The notes under the pieces are model-generated. The model ran no database searches and was not told the DNA's origin. It worked only from the letters and a program-made list of their open reading frames with translations. Shown here in pieces: positions 1 through 8,611 of a stretch of 64,000 nucleotides of DNA (position 1 is the stretch's first letter; every line of letters begins with the position of its first letter). The position numbers and the translations under genes were made by a program. The stretch comes from Peptidiphaga gingivicola (GTDB taxonomy: Bacteria; Actinomycetota; Actinomycetes; Actinomycetales; Actinomycetaceae), in the NCBI RefSeq assembly GCF_001652275.1, contig NZ_LVZK01000001.1, forward strand, positions 1,116,001 through 1,180,000, written 5' to 3'.

Positions 1-1092
1 CGCAAGGCGCAGGACGCTCTGGAGGACGCGACGGGCTGCCGGCTCGAAGCCCTCGGCGAGCTCGAGTACTACCTGTTCTCTGCGGAGGAGAGCCTGTTCC
101 CGGTCGAGCCGCAGCGCGGGTACCACGAGGCCTCGCCCTTCTCGAAATGGGAGGAGGTGCGCACTGAGGCGCTCTATCACCTCGCGCAGATGGGATGCTC
201 GGTGAAGTACGCCCACGCGGAGGTCGGCAACTTCGTCGCCGACGGCGTTCAAGCGGTTCAGCAGGAAATCGAGTTCTTGCCCGTCGACGTCGTGCGCGCC
301 GCCGACCAGATGGCGCTGGCCAAGTGGGTGGTGCGCGAAGTGGCCCATTCCCACGGAATCGAAGTTTCCTTTTCGCCTAAGATCGCCGTGGGGCAGGCCG
401 GCTCCGGGATGCACTTCCACACGCGGCTCATGAAGGACGGCGTCAACCAGTTTTCGGAGGGCGCGGGGCTCACCGACGCCGCCCGAAGGGTCATCGGCGG
501 CTACCTCCTCCATGCGGCGTCGCTCACGGCCTTTGGCAACACGGTGCCGACCTCGTTCCTGCGCCTCGTCCCCCGTCAAGAAGCCCCCACGGCGATCTGC
601 TGGGGCGACCGCAATCGGTCGGTGCTCGTGCGAGTGCCGCTGGGATGGCAGAACCTCGACGACCGCATGTTCCGCGACGCCAACCCCCAGGAGGGGCCGG
701 CGGGCGCGCTTCCGAACGACTCGCAGACCGTGGAGCTTCGCTCGCCCGACGGCTCGGCGAACGTCCACCTGCTGCTTGCCGGCGTGACAGTCGCCGCCCG
801 AATCGGCCTGACCGACCCGGCCATGCTCGACTACGCGAATTCCAGACACGTCAGCGGGGACGCGTCGCAGACGGTCGAGCTCGAGCAGCTTCCGACGTCG
901 TGCGCCGAGGCCGCCCGGCGTCTGCTCGCCCAACGTTCGGCTTACGAGGAGCGCGGCGTTTTCCCCGCGGGGCTCGTCGACGCTTGGGCACAGAAGCTCA
1001 TCGGCCTGGGAGACGAGACCCTTCGCGAGGACATTGCGGAGAAGCGGGTGCGGGTCGAAGACTTGGTCAAGCGCTATTTCCACGTGGGGTAG
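1..1092 (+). CDS. Glutamine synthetase family protein (5' end outside window)
   Basis: Would ligate ammonia to glutamate, or to a related amine acceptor, using ATP in the cytoplasm. The reading frame is open from base 1, giving 363 residues. It lacks the N-terminal beta-grasp domain and part of the catalytic domain. Family motifs are in order: KYAHAEVG then QQEIEF (metal-binding glutamates), GSGMHFH (the ammonia/ATP loop, usually GSGMHxH), RNRSVLVRVP (substrate arginines) and ELRSPDGSANVHLLL near the end. The last replaces the classical NPYL segment with the adenylylated tyrosine, so control by GlnE-type adenylylation looks unlikely (inference). A gamma-glutamyl-amine synthetase remains possible because the N-terminus is missing. 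Confidence 0.85.
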   Translation, partial: RKAQDALEDATGCRLEALGELEYYLFSAEESLFPVEPQRGYHEASPFSKWEEVRTEALYHLAQMGCSVKYAHAEVGNFVADGVQAVQQEIEFLPVDVVRAADQMALAKWVVREVAHSHGIEVSFSPKIAVGQAGSGMHFHTRLMKDGVNQFSEGAGLTDAARRVIGGYLLHAASLTAFGNTVPTSFLRLVPRQEAPTAICWGDRNRSVLVRVPLGWQNLDDRMFRDANPQEGPAGALPNDSQTVELRSPDGSANVHLLLAGVTVAARIGLTDPAMLDYANSRHVSGDASQTVELEQLPTSCAEAARRLLAQRSAYEERGVFPAGLVDAWAQKLIGLGDETLREDIAEKRVRVEDLVKRYFHVG

Positions 1093-1214
1093 AGTGAGGA
1101 GGCGGCGCAGCTGCGACGCGCAAAACGGGCGCGCCGCCGCGTCGAAACCGTTCAGCGCGCGAACGGTCGGACGGCGCTTCGCCCGCCGTCCGGCTCAGCA
1201 TTGAGGAGAAACAA

Positions 1215-1811
1215 GTGAAAGTTCTGGTCAACGTCTTCCACCCCAATCTCTCGGCTTCCACCGTCAACGAGGCGTGGGTCGAGCGCCTCGAGGGCGAGCC
1301 CGAGGTCACCGTCCGCAAAGTCTATGAGCTGTATCCCGACGGCAAGATCGACGTCGCCGCGGAGCAGGAGGCCCTGCTCGCGCACGACCGGATCGTGTTC
1401 CAGCATCCCTTCTACTGGTACTCGACCCCGCCGCTGATGAAGCAGTGGCTCGACCAGGTGCTCACCTACAACTGGGCCTACGGGCCGAAAGGAAGGGCGC
1501 TCGAAGGGCGCGAGTGGGTCTCGGCCATCTCGACGGGAGGCCCGGCGGAGTCGTATCGCGCCGGCGGGTACAACAACTTCTCGATGAGCGAGCTCATGAA
1601 GCCGCTGCAGCAGACGGCGAACCTCGTCCATCTGAAGTTTCTGCCCGCCTTCATCTTCAACGGGGCGGTGCAAGCGACGCCCGCCGACGTCGAAGAGTCG
1701 GCGGAGAGGCTGGCCAAGCATATCCTCGATCCGCTGCTCGACCCCGAAAAGCGCTTGGCCGCGCTAAACGAGAAGATGGACGGCGAAGGGGTCGAGCTGC
1801 ACGTAGATTGA
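1215..1811 (+). CDS. NAD(P)H:quinone oxidoreductase, flavodoxin-like fold
   Basis: A 198-residue cytoplasmic flavoprotein of the Flavodoxin_2 family (KefF/MdaB/YwrO type) that reduces quinones or electrophiles with NAD(P)H. The N-terminal beta strand MKVLVNVFHPN leads into the FMN phosphate loop (SASTVNEAW). HPFYWYSTPPLMKQWLDQVL, around residues 62-81, is the family hallmark, and ISTGGP lies in the second flavin-contact region. The start is GTG at 1215 with GAGGAGAAA upstream at a good distance. It lies about 120 bases after the glutamine synthetase gene, so it probably has its own promoter. The true substrate cannot be told from sequence. Confidence 0.85.
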   Translation: MKVLVNVFHPNLSASTVNEAWVERLEGEPEVTVRKVYELYPDGKIDVAAEQEALLAHDRIVFQHPFYWYSTPPLMKQWLDQVLTYNWAYGPKGRALEGREWVSAISTGGPAESYRAGGYNNFSMSELMKPLQQTANLVHLKFLPAFIFNGAVQATPADVEESAERLAKHILDPLLDPEKRLAALNEKMDGEGVELHVD

Positions 1812-1946
1812 TCCGGCGCCAGCGGCGCCGCGCGGGCGGCCTTGCGGCACGTGATTCCGGTGGCCGGCCGGTTCGGCGCGCCTGATCGCCGTTCTTTCTG
1901 TCCGGAGGGGAATTGCGGGGTCGGATTCGAATCGCAGGAGGTCGGA

Positions 1947-2972
1947 TTGGACATAGCGATCGTCGGGTCGGGAACGATCGGCCTGACGTACGGCTGGCTG
2001 CTGTCCGAGCGCCACGGCGTGACCCACGTTGTGCGCCCCGAGCGCAGCGGGTGGTATCGCGAGCCTTTCATCCTCCGCGTCACCGACCGCCGCAAGGCTG
2101 CTGACCGCCGCAAAGCCATTGGCCGCCGCGAGTTCAAGGGCGTCGAGGCCGGGGAGCGCCAAGTTTCGGCCGAGGGTGAATTCCCCTACCTTCCGCGGAT
2201 TGCATCAGACCCCGAGGAGGTCAGGTGCGACGTCGTTCTGGTGACGACCGATCGGCGTCGGCTCGCAAGTTCCTTGGAAACCGTGCGGGCGCTGGCCGGG
2301 TCCGGCCACGTCGTCTTCATGCTCAACCATTGGGACCTTCCCTCGCAGGCCGACGGCGTCTTGAAGCCCGAACAGTATTCTTTAGGGTTTCCGGGACAGG
2401 TCGGCGGTGGCCGAGACGGCCGCAGGATCGAGGCGACTGTTTTCCCGCGGGGCACCGTGCTCGAGGCCGGCGACGACAGCCGGGCTCGCCGTCTGCGCGA
2501 GGCATTCGAGGCCGCCGGACTGCATGTCAAGGCCCAGAAGGACATGGCCGGATGGCTCAAGCTTCACGGGCTCCAGCAGTCCATGACGGTCGGTCCGATC
2601 CTTCGCGCCGGAGGGCTCGACGGCCTGCTGGGGGACCGGGAGGAGATGAAAAAGGCGGTGCTCGCCTTGCGGGAGGGCGTTTCGACGGCCAGAGCCGACG
2701 GCGCGAATCCCCGAGGCTCAATGCTCGGGCGGCTCACGGCCATTCCGGCCCCGTTGTCAGCCGCGTTGCTCCGACGCCTCCTGGGCCGGGCGGACGTGCG
2801 CACGATGGTCGAACGCCATATGCGCCACGGGATCGAGGAGTGGATGGCAGGATACTGGGACGTGGTGGACGCGGCCAGACGCCACGGCGTTCCGATCCCG
2901 CACGTCTTGGAATACGAGCCGACGCTCGCCGCCTTTGCGAGGGGCGGCTCAGGCTCATTTGCGGAGCGATGA
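1947..2972 (+). CDS. Ketopantoate reductase-like (ApbA/PanE family) dehydrogenase
   Basis: A 341-residue NAD(P)H-dependent 2-oxoacid reductase-like protein. The N-terminus DIAIVGSGTIGLTYGW is a Rossmann strand and glycine loop, and KDMAGWLKLHG in the middle fits the catalytic-lysine region of PanE relatives. I chose the TTG at 1947 because AGGAGG lies 5 bases upstream and the Rossmann fold begins at once; in-frame starts back to 1842 only add a non-conserved leader. Residues about 48-62 carry a short repeat (DRRKAADRRKAIGRR). Divergence from true PanE suggests another substrate, so I give no gene symbol. Confidence 0.75.
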   Translation: MDIAIVGSGTIGLTYGWLLSERHGVTHVVRPERSGWYREPFILRVTDRRKAADRRKAIGRREFKGVEAGERQVSAEGEFPYLPRIASDPEEVRCDVVLVTTDRRRLASSLETVRALAGSGHVVFMLNHWDLPSQADGVLKPEQYSLGFPGQVGGGRDGRRIEATVFPRGTVLEAGDDSRARRLREAFEAAGLHVKAQKDMAGWLKLHGLQQSMTVGPILRAGGLDGLLGDREEMKKAVLALREGVSTARADGANPRGSMLGRLTAIPAPLSAALLRRLLGRADVRTMVERHMRHGIEEWMAGYWDVVDAARRHGVPIPHVLEYEPTLAAFARGGSGSFAER

Positions 2973-3086
2973 GCCGGTCAAAGGACGAGCGCGAACTTGG
3001 TGACTTCTCACCTGTCGCGGTCCTGCTCGCGGCTGGTAGTTTGCGACGTGTCATGCACATGAGCGAGACCACCGGGAGCAACGACC

Positions 3087-4004
3087 ATGCGGCGCCTTCT
3101 CTTCGCAACAGCCGCCTTCGCCGTGGGCCTGAGCGGGTGTTTCCCCTCCGCGTCCCCTTCTTCCGCCTCGCCCGCAGCCGCTTCCTCCGCCTCGCCCGCT
3201 CGTCGGTCTCCGTCCGTCGCCCCGGACGCGGCCGCTTCGCCCGCCGTCGGGCGGCTCGCCGTCAAAACGGCATTGCCGCAGCGGACGTTCACCTTCCGAG
3301 GGACGACGAGCCAGTACGCCGTCTACGCCGGCCATCTGGATGGAAAGAGGCCGAAGGGCGTGCTCTTCTACCTCCACGGAGACGGCTATCCCGAGTTTGC
3401 GCGCGAGGACAGCGCGTACGTCCTCGAGTCCTTTAGACAGGTCGCGCGCGAGCGCGGCCTTCTGTTGGTCGCGCCGGTCACTCCCGACAAATCGACGAAA
3501 ACATGGTGGCGCGACGAAGACTCGACCGCCTGGCTTCGGGCCTTCATCCTCGACGTCTACAAACGGCACGGCGTCGGCAGGGACAATGTCTGGCTCGCCG
3601 GATTCTCGGGAGGCGCCGAGGAGATAACCAACTTCCTCATGGCGGAAAACAGCGACCTGTTCACCGGGGGCGGCGCGCTGATGGTCGGCGGAGGCAGCTT
3701 CGATCCCGAGAGCGATTTCTCGCCCCAGCCTGGCGTGGGGTTGAAAAGCAAGTTCGCAATGGTGTGGCTTGTCGGCTCCCAGGACTCTCCCGGCAAAGGG
3801 GGATCGGATGGCTCGTTCGACGCCGTCGGCGAATCTGCCGCGGCGCTGCGCACGTATCGCGGCATCGGAATGAAACGCGCAAGCCGCGTGTGCGTTCGCG
3901 GCAAAGACCACAACGCCTCCATCCGCTCGGGGGCGGGCATGCTCCGAAGGATGCTCGGGGGAGAAAGGATCCCCGACGTTCCGTGCCCGGATGAGAAAGG
4001 TTAG
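3087..4004 (+). CDS. Secreted lipoprotein, alpha/beta-hydrolase (esterase/depolymerase-like)
   Basis: A 305-residue protein with a lipoprotein signal peptide: basic start MRRLL, hydrophobic core, and lipobox LSGC with Cys18 as the lipidated residue. A Ser/Ala/Pro-rich linker (residues about 20-55) follows and then an alpha/beta-hydrolase domain. GVLFYLHGDG is the oxyanion-hole strand and GFSGG carries the nucleophile Ser174; GKDHNAS near the end could supply the catalytic histidine. It resembles feruloyl-esterase and PHB-depolymerase-like hydrolases, so an extracellular ester substrate is likely. GGGAG lies upstream of the ATG. The substrate is unknown. Confidence 0.75.
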   Translation: MRRLLFATAAFAVGLSGCFPSASPSSASPAAASSASPARRSPSVAPDAAASPAVGRLAVKTALPQRTFTFRGTTSQYAVYAGHLDGKRPKGVLFYLHGDGYPEFAREDSAYVLESFRQVARERGLLLVAPVTPDKSTKTWWRDEDSTAWLRAFILDVYKRHGVGRDNVWLAGFSGGAEEITNFLMAENSDLFTGGGALMVGGGSFDPESDFSPQPGVGLKSKFAMVWLVGSQDSPGKGGSDGSFDAVGESAAALRTYRGIGMKRASRVCVRGKDHNASIRSGAGMLRRMLGGERIPDVPCPDEKG

Positions 4005-4087
4005 AGGCGCAGGGGCCTTGGGCCTTTTCCAACGGGGGCGACGTCAGTAGGCTTGTAAGAGAGTTTTCTTCGTCAAGAGGAGCAGCC

Positions 4088-4891
4088 ATGGGCACGCACA
4101 GCATTGCGCTGACGCATTACGCGGGCCGAGCCGGGGACCGCAACGACCGAGCGATGATAGCCTCCCATTTGCTGGCCGGCGCGCTGAGCGTGCGCCTGGG
4201 GACCTTCGCCTACGCGATAGGCTCCCGCCGTCCCGCCGCGGCTCAGCCGTGGGACGTCGAGCTGAAGCTGGCGCGAGCCGACCTGCTTGCCATGAGCCGC
4301 CGCTATGAAAGCGTCTTCGGGCAGGGAGCGCGGCCCGTCAGCGTCATAGGACGCTGCGCGGTGGCGCTCGCGACCCTTCCGGTCGTCGCCGCCCACAGGC
4401 CCGACGCCGTCGTCGTCTGGTTTGACGCCCACGCCGACGTCAACACGCCCGAGAGCACGACGAGCGACTACTTGGGAGGGCTCGCGCTTTCCGGGCCGCT
4501 CGGCCTGTGGGACTCCGGACTGGGGTCCGGCCTCGCAGCGGACAAGGCGATTCTTGTGGGCGTGCGCGACGTCGATCCGCTCGAACGCGGGACGATCGAT
4601 TCGAGCGGGCTGACTGAAGTGCTGCCGGGCCCCGACCTTGCGCGGCGAGTCGTCTCCGCGGTGAAAGGCCGCCCGGTCTACGTCCACATCGACTGCGACG
4701 TGCTGGAGCCGGGCACCGTGCCGACGGAGTATCGGGTTCCGGGAGGCGTGACGCTCGCCGAACTGCGGGAGGTCGCCGAGGCGCTCGCCGAGGGCGAAGT
4801 GGTGGGTTTGGAAATCGGCGAGTTCGAGTCCGAGACGGGCGACGAGGATTTCGTCTCGCTGCTGGACGCGCTGGCGCCCCTGCTGGGATAG
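4088..4891 (+). CDS. Arginase/agmatinase superfamily protein, first metal motif altered
   Basis: A 267-residue member of the ureohydrolase family (arginase, agmatinase, formimidoylglutamase), which hydrolyse guanidino or formimino groups with two Mn ions. The second motif is intact (WFDAHADVNT, D113/H115/D117) and the third is recognisable (HIDCDVLEPG, D202/D204). The first motif, normally GGDHS with a Mn-binding histidine, reads VIGRCAVAL, so a cysteine (C90) or nothing replaces that ligand. GAGGAG lies upstream of the start. An ornithine cyclodeaminase gene 2.5 kb downstream fits a route from arginine through ornithine to proline, but the missing ligand makes the activity uncertain. Confidence 0.75.
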   Translation: MGTHSIALTHYAGRAGDRNDRAMIASHLLAGALSVRLGTFAYAIGSRRPAAAQPWDVELKLARADLLAMSRRYESVFGQGARPVSVIGRCAVALATLPVVAAHRPDAVVVWFDAHADVNTPESTTSDYLGGLALSGPLGLWDSGLGSGLAADKAILVGVRDVDPLERGTIDSSGLTEVLPGPDLARRVVSAVKGRPVYVHIDCDVLEPGTVPTEYRVPGGVTLAELREVAEALAEGEVVGLEIGEFESETGDEDFVSLLDALAPLLG

Positions 4892-4922
4892 CCGACGCTG
4901 CCATCGAGAGGGCGGCGCTGCA

Positions 4923-5372
4923 ATGCTCAGAATTCCCCCGATGTTCCTCATGTCCGGCGGCTTGGTCGCGCAGGCTTTGGTGCCGGCGTCTCCCGGCGGT
5001 CCGCGGTGGTGGCAGTGGGGCTTGTCGCTGCCGATTGCGCTCGCGGGGCTGGCGCTTCTGTTTGGCTCGTCGATGCGCTTCTACCGGGCCGGAGTTTCGG
5101 CCAACCCGGTCGACGTCGAACGCCCCCGCGCCCTCGTACGCGACGGCGTGTACCGTCTCACGCGCAATCCCATGTACGTGGCAATGGCGGCGATCCTCGC
5201 CGCCCACGCCGTTTTGCGCGGCCCGTGGGCTTGGCTGCCCGCCGCCTGTTTCGCACTGCTCGTTGGCCTGCTGCAGGTTCCCGCGGAAGAAGCAGCTTTG
5301 CGACGCGCTTTTCCAAAGGAGTACGAGGAATACGCGAAGAGCGTTCCCCGATGGGTGGGGCGTCCGCGCTGA
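4923..5372 (+). CDS. Isoprenylcysteine/phospholipid methyltransferase-like membrane protein
   Basis: A 149-residue integral membrane protein with about four hydrophobic segments. GVYRLTRNPMYVA is the hallmark of the ICMT/PEMT family, where it forms part of the S-adenosylmethionine site, and EAALRRAFPKEYEEYAKSVPRW is the usual C-terminal signature. In bacteria such proteins methylate unknown lipids or small molecules. It starts 32 bases after the arginase-like gene and may be cotranscribed with it. The substrate is unknown. Confidence 0.8.
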   Translation: MLRIPPMFLMSGGLVAQALVPASPGGPRWWQWGLSLPIALAGLALLFGSSMRFYRAGVSANPVDVERPRALVRDGVYRLTRNPMYVAMAAILAAHAVLRGPWAWLPAACFALLVGLLQVPAEEAALRRAFPKEYEEYAKSVPRWVGRPR

Positions 5373-5531
5373 ACGAACACGGCTGAAGGCGTAGGCCGGC
5401 CAGGCGCATGCTTGACTGCGTCGGCCCGGGCTGCCGCACGCGCGCTCAAGCCCGCTGCGCCGCAGGCGAGCCGGAGCCCATGCAGCCGACGCACCGTCGA
5501 TCAGCGGCCCGTCAAAGGAAAGGATCACAGC

Positions 5532-6218
5532 ATGTCTCGAATCGTCATCGTCGGAGGGCACGGCAAGGTCGCCTTGTTGCTCGCCCCGATTCTCGCCGCG
5601 CGCGGAGACGACGTCGTCGCCCTCATTCGCGACCCGGCCCAGTCGGCCGACGTTGCCGCGGCGGGCGCCGTCCCCAAGGTGCTTTCGGTTGAGGAGGCCT
5701 CAACCGAGGATCTGGCCGGCGCCTTCGCGGGCGCAGACGCGATCGTGTGGACGGCCGGCGCGGGCGGCAAGGGAGGCCCAGGGCGCACCGACGCGATCGA
5801 CCGGGCCGCCGCGATTCGCTCGATGGACGCGGCCTCGCGGGCCGGTGTGCGCCGTTACGTCATGGTCTCGTGGGTCGGATCCCACGGCGACGATCCGCTG
5901 CCTGCGAACCACCCCCTGCGAAACTATGCGCTCGCGAAACTCGCGGCCGACCGGCACTTGGTCGAGACCGACCTGGAGTGGACCATCGTGGGCCCGGGGA
6001 CTCTCACGCTGGAGGAGCCGAGCGGCAAGATCGACGTGCGACGCCAGAATGGCCAAGGCGACTCCCTCTACACCTCCCGCGGGAACGTCGCCGCGGTGGC
6101 GGCGGCCGTGCTGGCGGAGCCTGCGAGCATCGGCAAGGTCATCCCCTTCGGGGACGGGGCGACGCCGATCGCGCAAGCCGTCGAGAGCGTGCCGGCGGAG
6201 TTCTCCGACCTGTCCTGA
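5532..6218 (+). CDS. Atypical short-chain dehydrogenase, NAD(P)-binding (YwnB/HSCARG-like)
   Basis: A 228-residue NAD(P)-binding protein. SRIVIVGGHGKVALLLAP is the Rossmann strand with a GGHGKV dinucleotide loop. Later segments (DAIVWTAGAGG, RRYVMVSWVGS, WTIVGPGTLT) follow the NmrA/NAD-dependent epimerase-like subfamily. A classical YxxxK catalytic pair is not evident, so it may be a redox or nucleotide sensor rather than an enzyme. The ATG at 5532 has GGAAAGGA upstream. Its end faces a decayed gene on the other strand. Confidence 0.8.
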   Translation: MSRIVIVGGHGKVALLLAPILAARGDDVVALIRDPAQSADVAAAGAVPKVLSVEEASTEDLAGAFAGADAIVWTAGAGGKGGPGRTDAIDRAAAIRSMDAASRAGVRRYVMVSWVGSHGDDPLPANHPLRNYALAKLAADRHLVETDLEWTIVGPGTLTLEEPSGKIDVRRQNGQGDSLYTSRGNVAAVAAAVLAEPASIGKVIPFGDGATPIAQAVESVPAEFSDLS

Positions 6219-6317
6219 GGGTCCCGGTCCATGCCGTCGAGCTCAATAAGGCTTTGCCGCCGTCGATGAACTTCAACCGTTCGTCGCGTTCGTTCGGTCC
6301 TTCCGGCGCGACTGGCC

Positions 6318-6803
6318 TCTTGGTCCGATTTGACTGCCTGCCGCAAGCGTTCGAGGCTCCGCTCAAGGTCCCTGCCCACAGCTTTGTCCATGTTGAAGAA
6401 CAGACGGAAGAATCGCATCGCCGGTGAATTCGCCGTGAGGCCGCCATTCGCCGGAGGCCTGGCCGCGTTTTTCGTCGAGAACGAACTCGATGCGGCTGCG
6501 ATTGGGGAAAGGCTTGACGAACACTAGGTCGATCTCGATTTTTCGGGGAGGGTCCGAATGTTGTCGGGGAGGGCCCGAATGAGTCTGAGCCATCGACCCC
6601 GCTCCGGCTTCCCTGTTTCCCGACCACCTGTAGTGCGCGCCGACGCCGAAACTCAGGGCGCTGTATTCTTCCTGGACGCCGGGGTCGAGTTGCCTCCAGG
6701 GCAACCACGCCCGCCACGCCCGAAAGTCTTCGATGCAGGGAAAGATGCGTGCCGCGGAAGCGACGATCGACGTTTGGCGTACGAACGTATAGGGCGTTTC
6801 CAT
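6318..6803 (-). pseudogene. SRPBCC/polyketide-cyclase family gene, frameshifted
   Basis: The first ~125 residues read as a START-like SRPBCC protein: FVRQTSIVASAARIFPCIED, then a WRAWLPWRQLDP segment, FGVGAHYRWSGN and IEIDLVFVKPF. The expected C-terminal helix continues in another frame (RFFRLFFNMDKAVGRDLE, then RSLERLRQAV). A shift has therefore occurred near 6415-6425, and the first frame runs into unrelated residues. A 21-bp in-frame duplication also disturbs the middle (6544-6581). The approximate left end is where homology to the family would stop. It lies 68 bases downstream of the Lrp gene on the same strand and may once have been in its operon. A sequencing error could mimic the frameshift. 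Confidence 0.65.
6544..6581. repeat. 21-bp imperfect tandem duplication inside the SRPBCC pseudogene
   Basis: Two 17-base cores, 6544-6560 and 6565-6581, differ at one base and repeat with a 21-base period. On the minus strand they encode two 7-residue units (SGPPRQH, SDPPRKI). The family normally has one such unit here, so this looks like a recent slippage event. Confidence 0.7.
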
Positions 6804-6871
6804 CGCGGTTCAGGCGTCGGAGCGGGGAAGGGCGCCGCGTCTGGACCGCAAAAGGAACGGGCGACGATCCG

Positions 6872-7300
6872 TCACATGAGCACCGATCTGAGGAGGATGC
6901 TCGTCTCGGAGCGGTGAACGCCCGGGGAGTTGCGAATGGCGGAGAGGACGACGTCGATGTCGGCGAGCTTTGTCACCGTGATCTCGGCGATGAGATCCCA
7001 TTCGCCGTTCGTCGCGTGCAACGCTGTCACCTCGGGAAGCCCTCGCAGCATCCTAATCGTCTCCTCGACGTATGGGCCCTCGATCGCGAGGTGGGAGATG
7101 GCCCGGATGGCCGCGTCGGCGCGCTCGGCCACTCGAACTGTGAAGCCGAGTATGACGCCCGCGTCGGTCAGAGCGTCGATGCGGCGGGTGATCGTCGTGC
7201 GAGTGACGCCGAGGTCGCGCGCCAGCTCGGCGACGGGGGCGCGCCCGTCCACGCGAAGGGCGGAAAGGAGCGCGCGATCGAGGGAATCCAAGTTGGCCAT
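6872..7300 (-). CDS. Lrp/AsnC-family transcriptional regulator
   Basis: A 142-residue DNA-binding protein that senses an amino acid. Residues 1-50 are the AsnC winged helix-turn-helix (LDSLDRALLSALRVDGR and ELARDLGVTRTTITRRIDAL). Residues 60-140 form the RAM ligand-binding domain (GEWDLIAEI). It is divergent from the ornithine cyclodeaminase gene with 133 bases between them, so that gene is its likely target, probably with ornithine, arginine or proline as effector (inference). The ATG lies 6 bases after a TAGCAT box and has no Shine-Dalgarno sequence, so the transcript is probably leaderless. Confidence 0.9.
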   Translation of the reverse strand: MANLDSLDRALLSALRVDGRAPVAELARDLGVTRTTITRRIDALTDAGVILGFTVRVAERADAAIRAISHLAIEGPYVEETIRMLRGLPEVTALHATNGEWDLIAEITVTKLADIDVVLSAIRNSPGVHRSETSILLRSVLM

Positions 7301-7306
7301 AGCAGA

Positions 7307-7312
7307 ATGCTA
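7307..7312 (-). promoter_or_regulatory. -10 box of leaderless lrp-type gene
   Basis: TAGCAT on the minus strand is followed by 6 bases and then the ATG of the Lrp-family gene. Transcription would begin at the A of the start codon. Confidence 0.5.
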
Positions 7313-7366
7313 AACCGCTGTGGTCGATGTGTCGCGCAAACGCCCCAAAATTGCGCATTTACGTTG

Positions 7367-7396
7367 TTGCCGCGCCATATCGCCTTCTCATACAGT
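7367..7396 (+). promoter_or_regulatory. Candidate promoter of ornithine cyclodeaminase gene
   Basis: TTGCCG (7367-7372), an 18-base spacer and TACAGT (7391-7396) precede a leader of about 30 bases that contains AAAAGGGGG, a ribosome binding site in front of the ATG at 7434. The intergenic region shared with the Lrp gene is the likely operator region. Confidence 0.5.
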
Positions 7397-7433
7397 TAGC
7401 GGAACTGGACACTTTACAGAAAAGGGGGAACGT

Positions 7434-8522
7434 ATGCGGTTCGTAAGCGTCAACAACATCCGTCGGTGGCTGGCATCCGTCGGGCCCGAAGCGGCGATTG
7501 CCGGAATGATCGATGCGCTCGAAGCGGATTTCCGCCGGTGGCCGGAGTTCGAGCTGAGGCCGCGCGTCGCCTCCCATTCAAGGGACGGCGTCATTGAGCT
7601 CATGCCGACCGCCGACGGCGCAACCTACGGATTCAAGTTCGTCAACGGGCATCCCTCCAATCCCGCACGCGGGTATCAGACCGTCACGGCTTTCGGCGTG
7701 CTGGCCGACGTCCACAACGGCTACCCCCGCTTCCAGTCCGAGATGACGATCCTCACGGCGCTGCGCACTGCTGCGATGTCCGGCCTGGCCACCAAACACC
7801 TCGCTCCCGAGGGGCCCTGCAACCTCGGGCTCATCGGCGCCGGTTCGCAGTCCGAGTTTCAGACGCTCGCGGTGAAGATCGTCCGCGGCCTGGGCAAAGT
7901 CACCGTGTTTGACGTCGATCGCGCAGCGAGCGAGAAACTCGCCCGCAACCTCGCTCCTCTCGGCATCGACGTGCACATCGCCGACTCGGCCGCCGAGGCG
8001 GTGGCCGACGCCGACGTCATCACGACGTGCACAGCGGACAAGCGCAACGCCACTGTCCTTTCCCTCGAAGACGTGCGGCCCGGCGTGCACATCAACGGGA
8101 TCGGAGGCGATTGCCCCGGCAAGACGGAGCTGGACCACCGCATCCTCGACCTCGGGCCGGTGTTTGTGGAATACCCCGAGCAGACGCGCATCGAGGGCGA
8201 GATCCAGGCCAAGCCCGAGGATTACCCGGTCACCGAGATCTGGCAGGTCGTCGCCGGCCTCAAGGAGGGCCGCACCGGCGCCGACCAAGTGACGATCTTC
8301 GACTCGGTCGGCTTTGCCATCGAGGACTTCACCGCGCTGTGCTACCTGGAGAAGGCCGTTGAAGACACGGGATTCTACGAGGAGATCGACCTCATAGCCG
8401 ATCCGGAGGATCCCAAGGACCTTTTCGGGCTCATCGGCGAGGACGTCGCCGACCGGATCCCTGCCTCCCAGTTCGCCGGCGCATCCTCGCACAGACGTAT
8501 CCGCGAGGTCACCCCGGCGTAG
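7434..8522 (+). CDS. Ornithine cyclodeaminase family protein
   Basis: A 362-residue NAD-dependent enzyme that converts ornithine to proline and ammonia (EC 4.3.1.12), or a close relative. The Rossmann fold is centred on LGLIGAGSQSEFQ followed by VTVFDVD. The N-terminal half holds the substrate loop (FKFVNGHPSN) and ALRTAAMSGLATKHLA, a typical segment of the OCD/mu-crystallin family. DSVGFAIEDFTAL near the C-terminus is also conserved. It is divergent from an Lrp regulator, which suggests amino-acid induction. The start at 7434 is set by the AAAAGGGGG ribosome site. A related alanine or lysine-cyclising specificity cannot be excluded. Confidence 0.88.
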   Translation: MRFVSVNNIRRWLASVGPEAAIAGMIDALEADFRRWPEFELRPRVASHSRDGVIELMPTADGATYGFKFVNGHPSNPARGYQTVTAFGVLADVHNGYPRFQSEMTILTALRTAAMSGLATKHLAPEGPCNLGLIGAGSQSEFQTLAVKIVRGLGKVTVFDVDRAASEKLARNLAPLGIDVHIADSAAEAVADADVITTCTADKRNATVLSLEDVRPGVHINGIGGDCPGKTELDHRILDLGPVFVEYPEQTRIEGEIQAKPEDYPVTEIWQVVAGLKEGRTGADQVTIFDSVGFAIEDFTALCYLEKAVEDTGFYEEIDLIADPEDPKDLFGLIGEDVADRIPASQFAGASSHRRIREVTPA

Positions 8523-8611
8523 CGCCTGTCGGCGCCGGCCCGTCCGGGGTTCGGCGCCGAGGCGAGCCTTGTCGGCGGCGCACGCCTTCGAGCCCCGCGC
8601 TGCTTGAATCC

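Noticed and set aside
2225-3436. 403-codon plus-strand frame spanning the PanE-like gene and the start of the lipoprotein gene
   Set aside because: Arg/Pro-rich, no motif, overlaps two supported genes in other frames.
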